6,540 bases of DNA. It comes from Bacillota bacterium. GTDB taxonomy: Bacteria; Bacillota; Clostridia; Christensenellales; QAND01. The notes below the pieces were generated by a model that was not told where the DNA came from, did no database searches, and saw only the letters and a list, made by a program, of their open reading frames with translations. The translations under genes were made by a program, and so were the position numbers. The stretch is from assembly GCA_019415425.1 (NCBI GenBank), contig DXZF01000397.1, forward strand, positions 1 to 6,540. Reading direction: 5' to 3'. Below, one piece after another: positions 1 to 5,043 of the stretch. Positions within the stretch are counted from its first letter, which is position 1; the number at the start of each line of letters is the position of its first letter.

Positions 1-85
1 GTGCACAAGCCGTAACGGGCGAGAGGTTACACGGGTTCACGCGCCCCTTTGGGGAGGTGTTGCGCCCGCGCCATAAAATCCACAA

Positions 86-120
86 GAGCGCCGTCCGGAT
101 GCAACATCCGGGCGGCGCTC
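86..120 (+). terminator. Long hairpin, possible terminator of a gene off the left edge
   Basis: Bases 86-101 pair with 105-120, giving a 16-bp stem around a three-base loop (CAA). The only non-Watson-Crick pair is U94-G112 in plus-strand RNA. In minus-strand RNA the same position is an A-C mismatch, so the structure fits slightly better as a plus-strand transcript. No U-run follows on the plus strand. On the minus strand the hairpin is followed by a moderately U-rich stretch (TTGTGGATTTTAT). It could be the terminator of a plus-strand gene ending just left of or at the window edge. The missing U-tract makes this uncertain. Confidence 0.4.
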
Positions 121-217
121 GTCTGTCGGGCACGCGGTGCAAATTGCGTGCGCATCGGGCCAACTGTGGGCTTGATGCGGTCGTGGCAATCGGATATGCT
201 GGAAAAGAGACGGGTGC

Positions 218-251
218 ACCGGTTGCGCGCTGTAGCGCAGGGCCAACCGGT
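218..251. repeat. Nested inverted repeat
   Basis: Bases 218-225 (ACCGGTTG) are complementary to 244-251. Inside this arm pair, GCGC at 227-230 can pair with GCGC at 235-238 around the loop TGTA. The result is a two-tier stem. No U-tract follows on either strand. It lies just beyond the terminator of the PQ-loop gene, in a stretch with no gene. The role is unknown, and chance pairing in GC-rich DNA is possible. Confidence 0.3.
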
Positions 252-271
252 TGGGGGGGCGCTTTAAGAGC

Positions 272-297
272 AAAAAAAGGAACCCGGATCGGGTTCC
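272..297 (-). terminator. Rho-independent terminator of the PQ-loop gene
   Basis: An 8-bp stem (279-286 with 290-297, GGAACCCG/CGGGTTCC) around a three-base loop is followed on the minus strand by seven U residues (272-278). It begins 14 bases past the stop codon of the minus-strand gene 312-599. Position, stem and U-tract together make this a textbook intrinsic terminator. Confidence 0.9.
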
Positions 298-311
298 CTT
301 TGCGCCTGGCA

Positions 312-599
312 TCAGGCCGCTTTCGCCTGTTCCTGTGCCGCCCGGCGCTCGTAGCCGCGGTTGCGGAACCACAGGCCCAAATCGGCCGAGACCATCAGCA
401 GATTGAGGATGTACAGCACCATCACAAGATCGGGATTGTACAGGATTTTGTTGATGATGCCGCACAGGTAGCCGATGATGATCGCCACCGAAAAGACGGC
501 GCTCTTGCCGCCGGTGCTGCGGCTCTTGTAGGATTTGTAGATGGACGCAGGCCAGGCAAAGCCAAAGCAGATCAGCATGCCTGCTTCAAAAATACTCAT
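312..599 (-). CDS. Small PQ-loop / SemiSWEET-like integral membrane protein
   Basis: A 95-residue protein with three predicted membrane helices, at about residues 4-20, 35-53 and 58-76, and a short charged tail rich in Arg, Gln and Ala. The segment at about 16-33 (FAWPASIYKSYKSRSTGGKS) has the Pro followed by Lys/Tyr and a 'ST-x-GKS' turn seen in PQ-loop/SemiSWEET-type triple-helix bundles. Those typically dimerise to form a small-solute carrier. Close relatives of this length are usually annotated only as hypothetical or PQ-loop-like, and the substrate cannot be read from sequence. The frame is open upstream to a TTG at 662, but ATG 597-599 is chosen: it has GGGAG nine bases upstream, and the earlier starts fall inside the promoter at 646-675. 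It is a single-gene unit with its own promoter and terminator. Confidence 0.82.
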   Translation of the reverse strand: MSIFEAGMLICFGFAWPASIYKSYKSRSTGGKSAVFSVAIIIGYLCGIINKILYNPDLVMVLYILNLLMVSADLGLWFRNRGYERRAAQEQAKAA

Positions 600-645
600 C
601 AAAAGACACTCCCATCGCAAACGATCCAATTTTGACAATGCATTC

Positions 646-675
646 ATTATACGGGCCCCCAAAGCCCGCTGTCAA
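646..675 (-). promoter_or_regulatory. Consensus sigma-A-type promoter of the PQ-loop gene
   Basis: Read on the minus strand, TTGACA (675-670) and TATAAT (651-646) both match the housekeeping consensus exactly, 18 bases apart. Transcription would start near 639, giving a leader of about 40 bases before the ATG at 599. The spacer contains the inverted repeat CGGGC-N7-GCCCG (652-656 and 664-668), which could be a repressor or activator site. The promoter lies within the upstream region of the divergent methyltransferase gene. Confidence 0.88.
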
Positions 676-697
676 CGCAAGATGGAGGAGAGGACGC

Positions 698-1486
698 ATG
701 AAACATTGCAATGCACACCTGGATACCGTACGCGAGCAGTTTGCCGTGCAGGCCGAACACTTTGGCGATGCGCCCATGGCCATGGGCAACGAGGCGTATC
801 AGGCATGGTCGCTTGCGCAGATTCCGCTCAGCGCGCGGGATCTCGTGCTGGACGTGGCGGCCGGCACGTGCCTGATCACGCAAAAGCTGGCGCAGCGCGC
901 CCGGGCCGTGGTGGCCCTGGACGCCACGCCGGAAATGCTGCAAAAGGGGGTGCAGCAGGCGCGCGAGCAGGGGATTGACAACCTGCTGCCCGTCGTGGGC
1001 GAAGCGGAACACCTGCCGTTTCTGGACGGCACGTTTGACCTCGTCGTCTCCCGGCTGTTGCTGCACCATGTGGTGGATGTGGACGCGGTGCTGGCCGAGA
1101 TGGCGCGCGTGTGCCGCCCGGGCGGCACGGTCGCGGTCATCGATCTGGTGTGCGTGGCCCCAAAGGAGGACGAGGCGTATTACAATGCGCTGGAGCGCCT
1201 GCGCGATCCCTCGCACACGCGCGCGCTGTACCGCGAGGAACTGCGCGACGCCTGCCAGCGCGCGGGGCTCGTGTGCGTGGGCGAATCGCTCAAGCAGGTG
1301 GAAGCGCACCTGACGGCGTGGATGGCGCTGACGCACACCAGCGCACAGCATCGGGAAACCATCCGGCAGGCGCTGCTGGCAGAGCGTGCGGGCGGCCGCG
1401 CGACCGGCTTTGCCCCGTACGGCGAGCCGGATGCGCTGTGCTTTACGCAGAACTGGGCGATGGTCGTGTGCCAAAAGCGGGCGTGA
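698..1486 (+). CDS. Class I SAM-dependent methyltransferase (UbiE / Methyltransf_11 type)
   Basis: A 262-residue cytoplasmic enzyme predicted to move a methyl group from S-adenosylmethionine to an unidentified small molecule. The Rossmann core lies at about residues 45-150. Motif I is VLDVAAGTC (50-58), the ribose-binding acidic residue is Asp75 in VALDATPEML, the motif II region is GEAEHLPFLDGTFDLVVS (101-118), and a CRPGG turn (139-143) precedes the next strand, as in UbiE/YcgJ-like enzymes. The C-terminal part (about 155-262) is a substrate-side cap with no recognisable signature. The usual second glycine of the GxG loop is Cys58 here. ATG 698 is preceded by GGAGGAGAGG and is preferred over upstream in-frame starts in the intergenic promoter region. 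No clear plus-strand promoter is visible. The gene stands alone, divergent from the PQ-loop gene and convergent with the NusG-II gene. Confidence 0.9.
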   Translation: MKHCNAHLDTVREQFAVQAEHFGDAPMAMGNEAYQAWSLAQIPLSARDLVLDVAAGTCLITQKLAQRARAVVALDATPEMLQKGVQQAREQGIDNLLPVVGEAEHLPFLDGTFDLVVSRLLLHHVVDVDAVLAEMARVCRPGGTVAVIDLVCVAPKEDEAYYNALERLRDPSHTRALYREELRDACQRAGLVCVGESLKQVEAHLTAWMALTHTSAQHRETIRQALLAERAGGRATGFAPYGEPDALCFTQNWAMVVCQKRA

Positions 1487-1513
1487 GCGGGCGCTTGGCG
1501 CGCGGCACACCGC

Positions 1514-1870
1514 TTACGGCTCTTCCAGCGAGACGACGAGCCGGTGCGGCAGGCAGACGATCTGGTTTTGCATCGGCCGCGTGGCGAGGTTGTCGGGCGT
1601 GACGGCCCCCTGCTGGATGCAGTTGTGATCGGGGCAGTTGGCGCTGTGCATGTACACGCTGCCGTCCTGGATGACGACGGTGTTTGTAAACCCGTCGCGC
1701 GCAAACGCAAACGTCGTGTCGGTTGAGAGCGGCGCCTCAAAGACCAATGCATCCCCGTAGCGCACGCGCACGACGGATGCGTTCTTAGGCGCGCGCAACC
1801 ACCCCCACAACAGCGCCGCCAGGGAGAGCAGAATGAGCGCGTACAGGATTTTGCGCTCGCGTTTTGGCAA
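1514..1870 (-). CDS. Membrane-anchored NusG domain II (DUF1312-like) protein
   Basis: A 118-residue protein with a basic N-terminus (PKRERK), one membrane anchor at about residues 8-27, and an outward-facing domain of about 90 residues. The domain resembles the NusG_II family of Gram-positive bacteria: a beta-rich start (VVRVRYGDALVFEAPL) and the cysteine-bearing signature CPDHNCIQQG (79-88) followed by IVCLPHRLVV (104-113). Cys79, Cys84 and Cys106 are the conserved cysteines. The family's function is not established. Homologues are often found beside FMN-binding, Rnf or isoprenoid-related genes, none of which are visible here. The start is TTG 1868-1870, with GGAGG seven bases upstream. The longer open frame (to 2245) lacks an RBS and would cross the reductase terminator. 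It is probably a single-gene unit, tail to tail with the methyltransferase. Confidence 0.85.
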   Translation of the reverse strand: MPKRERKILYALILLSLAALLWGWLRAPKNASVVRVRYGDALVFEAPLSTDTTFAFARDGFTNTVVIQDGSVYMHSANCPDHNCIQQGAVTPDNLATRPMQNQIVCLPHRLVVSLEEP

Positions 1871-1937
1871 GGGAAGTCCTCCGTTTCCTCTCCGCTTCAC
1901 GATCCCATAGGCGCAAGAGCGGGGCATGTACGCGTAT

Positions 1938-1965
1938 CGTATAACAAGATGCAGGGGGATGGCAA
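1938..1965 (-). promoter_or_regulatory. Candidate promoter of the NusG-II gene
   Basis: On the minus strand TTGCCA (1965-1960) and TATACG (1943-1938) are separated by 16 bases. They lie about 68 bases before the TTG start at 1870. Each hexamer has four of six consensus matches or more, and this is the only AT-rich spot in the gap between this gene and the reductase terminator. The match is moderate, so other placements are possible. Confidence 0.45.
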
Positions 1966-2070
1966 GCGTGTGCCCGGTGTTGCGCGCGCACCAGGCACCC
2001 AGCGGCCTGGCGGCGTGCAGCCGCGGGATGGCGCAGCGTGCGGGCGCCATCCGCGCTGCGCCACGCGCAC

Positions 2071-2109
2071 AAAAAAACAGGACGGGCCATCGGCTCCGTC
2101 CTGTTTTTT
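2071..2109 (-). terminator. Terminator of the aldo/keto reductase gene (structurally bidirectional)
   Basis: CAGGACGG (2078-2085) pairs with CCGTCCTG (2096-2103), with a small GCC/GGC pairing inside the loop. Seven A residues lie on the left and six T residues on the right, so either strand gives a stem followed by U. Only the minus-strand gene ending at 2143 points into it, and the stem starts 40 bases past its stop. No plus-strand gene ends nearby, so its working direction is minus. Confidence 0.9.
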
Positions 2110-2142
2110 GCACTGCCAGGGGTTTACTGGCCCTATAAAGGG

Positions 2143-3297
2143 TCATTCCTTCCAGCCCTTGAGCGCCTCGTGCGCGGTCTGCAACCGCTCGATGATGGGG
2201 ATGTGCTGCGGGCACTTCTGCTCGCACGCGCCGCACGCCACGCACTGCGAGGCGTCGCGCCCGCTGCGCGCACGGAACATGTACTGCCGGCGCGGCTGGT
2301 CAAACGCCTCAAACATCATCCCCGCGTTGTACGTCGAGAAGATGCCGGGAATGTCCACGCCCTTGGGGCACGGCACGCAGTACTCGCATCCGGTGCAGGG
2401 GATGGTCACGCGGCTCTCATACGCCGCCTTGGCGCGCATGAGCATGTCGCGGTCGGCCGGGGTGAGCACGTTGGGCAGCGCGTCGGCCGCAGAGAAGATG
2501 CGCAGGTTGTCCTGCAGCTGTTCCATGGTGCTCACGCCCGAGAGAATGCAGCTGACCTGCGGGTAGTTGTACAGGAAGCGGAACGCCCACTCGGCTGCCG
2601 AGCGCTTTTCGGGGTACGCGTCGTAGATGGCCTGCACGTCCTTGGGCGCGCTGGCCAGCCCGCCGCCGCGCAGCGGCTCCATGATCACCAGCGCGCAGCC
2701 CTTTTCGCCCGCCAGCGTCATGGCCTCCTCAGTCACTTCCTTGTCGCAGTCCAACAGGTTTTGCTGCACCTGGCACATGGCCCACGGGTAGTAGGCGAGC
2801 ACCTGGCGGAACGTGTCCAACTCGCCGTGGTAGGAAAACGCAATCGCGCCGATCAGCCCTTCCTGACGGAACTTTTCGTACTCCTCCAGGATCTTGCGCT
2901 GTTTGATGTTCTCCCAATCCGCCGCCTGGATGTTGTGGATCAGGTACACGTCGATGTGGTCGGTGCGCAGCTTTTTCAGCGTGTTCTCAAGGTTTTTGCG
3001 GATGGTGTCCTGCGTCTTCATCTCGCGGAACGGCTGCTTGGTCGCAATCTTCACCTTCTGGCGCAAGCCGCCCTCCAGCGCTTCGCCCAGCACCGCCTCG
3101 CTGTCCCCGCCATGGTAGGTCATGGCGGTGTCAAAGTAGTTGACCCCATGCTCGGCCGCATAGCGGATCATCTCGTACGCCTTCTCGCGGTCCACTTCCA
3201 CCGTGCCGTCCTCGTGCGTAAGGCGCGGCAGGCGCATGCAGCCCATGCCAAAGGTGGAGACGTCAAACCCCTGACGGCCATATGGACGCATTTGCAT
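2143..3297 (-). CDS. Aldo/keto reductase with C-terminal 4Fe-4S (ferredoxin-like) domain
   Basis: A 384-residue cytoplasmic oxidoreductase. Residues 1-290 form the TIM-barrel aldo/keto reductase domain, with the catalytic tetrad visible: Asp56 and Tyr61 (NYFDTAMTY), Lys87 (IATKQPF) and His121 (YLIHN). Residues 300-365 carry two cysteine clusters: C301-x2-C304-x2-C307-x2-C310-P, and a classic ferredoxin motif C352-x2-C355-x2-C358-x3-C362-P. The family is common in anaerobic Clostridia and presumably couples carbonyl reduction or oxidation to iron-sulfur electron transfer. The substrate is unknown and members are annotated generically. Three in-frame ATGs lie close together (3306, 3303, 3297). 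The chosen one has AGGA eight bases upstream and matches the usual 'M-x-x-R-x-x-G' family start, though 3306 or 3303 remain possible. It is a single-gene unit with its own promoter and terminator. Confidence 0.93.
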   Translation of the reverse strand: MQMRPYGRQGFDVSTFGMGCMRLPRLTHEDGTVEVDREKAYEMIRYAAEHGVNYFDTAMTYHGGDSEAVLGEALEGGLRQKVKIATKQPFREMKTQDTIRKNLENTLKKLRTDHIDVYLIHNIQAADWENIKQRKILEEYEKFRQEGLIGAIAFSYHGELDTFRQVLAYYPWAMCQVQQNLLDCDKEVTEEAMTLAGEKGCALVIMEPLRGGGLASAPKDVQAIYDAYPEKRSAAEWAFRFLYNYPQVSCILSGVSTMEQLQDNLRIFSAADALPNVLTPADRDMLMRAKAAYESRVTIPCTGCEYCVPCPKGVDIPGIFSTYNAGMMFEAFDQPRRQYMFRARSGRDASQCVACGACEQKCPQHIPIIERLQTAHEALKGWKE

Positions 3298-3338
3298 GTG
3301 CATCATCCTTCCTCATCTGTAAAAAATGGATCAGGTTA

Positions 3339-3347
3339 ATTATACCA
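3339..3347 (-). promoter_or_regulatory. Extended -10 promoter of the reductase gene
   Basis: On the minus strand TGGTATAAT (3347-3339) is a perfect -10 hexamer with the TGn extension. The sequence 16-17 bases upstream (TTCCCA/CTTCCC) is a poor -35, as expected for extended -10 promoters. The leader to the ATG at 3297 is about 35 bases. A short inverted repeat, TTCCC-N5-GGGAA (3352-3366), overlaps the -35 region and could be a regulator site. Confidence 0.75.
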
Positions 3348-3506
3348 CGTTTTCCCCTTTTGGGAAGCGACTGAAGGGTGGGGGCATGCCGCGCTGTGCG
3401 CACATGAAAAAGGGGCGGGGCGGTTTTTTTGAGCCCCCGCCGCAAAAAATGCCGGCCAACCGTGTAAGATGGGGGGAGAAAAGGCGTGTAGATAGATGAG
3501 AGGGCC
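3345..3506. other. Divergent intergenic region between reductase and sigma factor
   Basis: No gene is seen here. A GC-rich hairpin (3414-3420 with 3435-3441) encloses seven T residues. On the minus strand it is followed by C and U residues, but no minus-strand gene lies to its right, so a terminator role is unexplained. The hexamer CGTGTA occurs twice ahead of the sigma gene (3461-3466 and 3485-3490), each followed by an AGAT/GAT-type sequence. ECF-controlled promoters often have CGT-containing -10 elements, so one copy could belong to a self-regulated promoter. I find no convincing -35 partner. Confidence 0.3.
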
Positions 3507-4088
3507 ATGGGAAAGGAGGGATTGCCCCTGCAGGATTGGGAAATCGTGCAACTGTACTGGGACCGGGACGAGCGGGCCATTGCGGCCTCGGCGGAAAATT
3601 ACGGGCGCTACTGCACGTCCATTGCAGCGCGCATCCTCTCTGACAGCCAGGATGTGGAGGAATGCGTGAGCGATACCTTCTGGCGCGCCTGGAATGCGAT
3701 CCCGCCGCACAGGCCGGCGCTGCTCTCCGCCTTCTTTGGCAAGATCACGCGGAATCTCTCGTGTTCGCGGTACCGGCACAACACGGCGCATAAGCGCGGC
3801 GGCGGGGCGCTGGACGCGGTGCTGGAGGAGCTCTCGGGCATCGTATCCGGCGCCGACAGCGTCGAGCAGCAGGCGGACTACCGGGTGCTCATCGCGGCGA
3901 TCAACGCGTTTTTGGGCGGGCTGTCCGCCGAAAAGCGCGGCATCTTTCTCTGCCGCTACTGGTACTTTGACCGCATCCCGGAGATTGCGGCCCGCTATGG
4001 GAAGTCGGAAAACCACGTCTCGGTCATCCTGAACCGCCTGCGCGCGAAACTGCGCGCCTACCTGTTGGAAAGGGGATTTACACTGTGA
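3507..4088 (+). CDS. ECF-type RNA polymerase sigma factor
   Basis: A 193-residue sigma-70 family protein with only regions 2 and 4, the layout of extracytoplasmic-function sigma factors. Region 2 spans about residues 25-95 and includes the acidic core-binding segment DVEECVSDTFWRAWNAIPPH (49-68) and a basic stretch (GKITRNLSCSRYRH) for -10 recognition. Region 4 spans about 135-190, with a helix-turn-helix around RIPEIAARYGKSENHVSVIL (156-175) for the -35 element. The linker has the 'KRGGG' segment typical of a Clostridia subgroup. ATG 3507 has only a weak upstream SD (GAGAGGG). The strong AAAGGAGGG lies just after it and is well spaced for a CTG at 3528, so the true start is uncertain. It is followed by a 4-base overlap with the anti-sigma gene, the standard arrangement for co-expressed partners. 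Confidence 0.92.
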   Translation: MGKEGLPLQDWEIVQLYWDRDERAIAASAENYGRYCTSIAARILSDSQDVEECVSDTFWRAWNAIPPHRPALLSAFFGKITRNLSCSRYRHNTAHKRGGGALDAVLEELSGIVSGADSVEQQADYRVLIAAINAFLGGLSAEKRGIFLCRYWYFDRIPEIAARYGKSENHVSVILNRLRAKLRAYLLERGFTL

Positions 4089-4921
4089 AAAGGGAAACGC
4101 TCTGCGCGCTGCTGTCCGACGTCGATGCAACCTACATCGTGCAGGCGCACGCGCCCTGCAAGGCGAAAAAGGCCATGCACAGGCGGCGCCATGCGATGGC
4201 GGCCGGCCTGACCGCCGCCCTGCTCGTGGCAGGGGCCGTTGCGATCGGGGGCCTGCGCACAGCGGATGGCGCGCTCGTCGATACGCCCAACGGGCAGGCG
4301 GCGTCCGTTTGCATGCGCGAGGTCTACTTCAACCCGATCGCAGCGCCCGTGGACGCGGCGCGCAGGTGGTACGACCCCGCACAATACGACTTTGTCAGTT
4401 GGGATGCACAGGCAATCGCAGCATATTTCGGCACGGATTTAACGCCGGCCTACGTGCCGCCGGGGCTGACGGCCGCGCCCGCAAACGGCACGGCGCGGGT
4501 CGTGCTGGATAAAGACGGCGCCGTCGTGGAGGATACCGTGTGGCTTGGGTTTTTCCACGACTTCTACGAGGACGGCAGCCCGATGCTCACACAGGACGTC
4601 AACGCCTGCAAGGGCCTGACCATCACGGCCTCCAAACGCGGGCTTCTTGGCGATTGCGTGTACCTGCTGCCCGAAGATGAGACGAGGACGTCAAAGATCT
4701 GCGGAACGGCCGTGCAGTTTGGGTATCGTTCCATGCCGCATGGCCCGTACGATCCGCAGACGCATGCGCCGGCGGGCCACTATGATCTGTACGTCGCAGA
4801 ATTTGAACGGGCGGGCATCCAGTACCAGATCGTGGCCACGCAACTGCAGGCCGAGGAGATCGTCAAGGTCGCAGCGTCGCTGATCACCGGGCAGAGCGAG
4901 ATCTTTGTGGCGCTTGAGTAG
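4085..4921 (+). CDS. Putative membrane anti-sigma factor with extracytoplasmic sensor domain
   Basis: A 278-residue single-pass protein. Residues 1-37 are a short cytoplasmic part with a basic stretch (KAKKAMHRRRH) next to the membrane helix at about 38-57. Residues 60-278 form an outer domain. Its end, TQLQAEEIVKVAASLI (252-267), resembles the close of DUF4367-type domains found on Clostridia anti-sigma factors; this is recognised by eye only. No HxxxCxxC zinc motif of ZAS anti-sigma factors is present. Four cysteines lie in the outer domain (76, 175, 191, 206), so disulfides or metal binding are possible. The start is GTG 4085, nine bases after GGAAAGGGG and overlapping the sigma stop codon as GTGA, which suggests translational coupling. 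The role is inferred: it would sequester the sigma factor at the membrane and release it on an envelope signal. Confidence 0.78.
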   Translation: MKRETLCALLSDVDATYIVQAHAPCKAKKAMHRRRHAMAAGLTAALLVAGAVAIGGLRTADGALVDTPNGQAASVCMREVYFNPIAAPVDAARRWYDPAQYDFVSWDAQAIAAYFGTDLTPAYVPPGLTAAPANGTARVVLDKDGAVVEDTVWLGFFHDFYEDGSPMLTQDVNACKGLTITASKRGLLGDCVYLLPEDETRTSKICGTAVQFGYRSMPHGPYDPQTHAPAGHYDLYVAEFERAGIQYQIVATQLQAEEIVKVAASLITGQSEIFVALE

Positions 4922-5043
4922 CGGCCGCAGTGCGGCACGGGCGCAGGGGCGGCCCGCCGTCATAAAATCGTAAGAAAAGCTTCAGGACGATCACAGGCCT
5001 TTTGGCCCTCCATGTGCTGTAATGAGCGTGGAGGGGAATGCAC
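4922..5043. other. Gap between anti-sigma gene and acyltransferase gene
   Basis: No gene and no convincing terminator are present. Short pairings exist (CGGGC/GCCCG at 4938-4942 and 4952-4956; GGCC-TTTT-GGCC at 4996-5007), but neither is followed by a U-tract. A TGCTGTAAT stretch (5015-5023) looks like an extended -10, but transcription from it would start at or inside the Shine-Dalgarno sequence, so it is an unlikely promoter. Read-through from the sigma/anti-sigma operon into the next gene is therefore possible. Confidence 0.35.

Larger units (their letters stand above)
1..271. other. Left-edge stretch without a supported gene
   Basis: No reading frame here looks like a real protein. On the plus strand one frame is open from the edge to a TAA at 74-76, and another stops at once with TAA at 13-15 after four codons that all end in G or C. 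Either could be the 3' end of a gene that starts outside the window, but too little is visible to choose. The third plus frame stays open far to the right only because GC-rich DNA has few stops, and it overlaps the PQ-loop gene on the other strand. The stretch holds two inverted repeats (86-120 and 218-251), listed separately. I see no tRNA: a short D-arm-like piece near 233-241 has no matching anticodon or T arm. Confidence 0.5.

Noticed and set aside
218..260. Possible tRNA or structured RNA near TAGCGCAG
   Set aside because: The D-arm-like piece has no anticodon arm, T arm or acceptor stem around it.
57..635. 192-residue plus-strand frame on the left
   Set aside because: It crosses the PQ-loop gene and its terminator in antisense, has no RBS and shows no domain; it is open only because GC-rich DNA has few stops.
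632..653. Plus-strand promoter TTGACA ... TATACG before the methyltransferase
   Set aside because: The two boxes are only about ten bases apart, far too short for a sigma-A promoter.
2038..3339. 433-residue plus-strand frame
   Set aside because: Antisense of the Fe-S aldo/keto reductase, whose catalytic residues and cysteine motifs are unmistakable.
3414..3441. Terminator in the reductase/sigma gap
   Set aside because: The hairpin would work on the minus strand, but no minus-strand gene lies to its right; it may be GC-rich chance pairing.
5015..5023. Extended -10 (TGCTGTAAT) for the acyltransferase
   Set aside because: Transcription would start at or within the Shine-Dalgarno sequence, and no -35 is visible.
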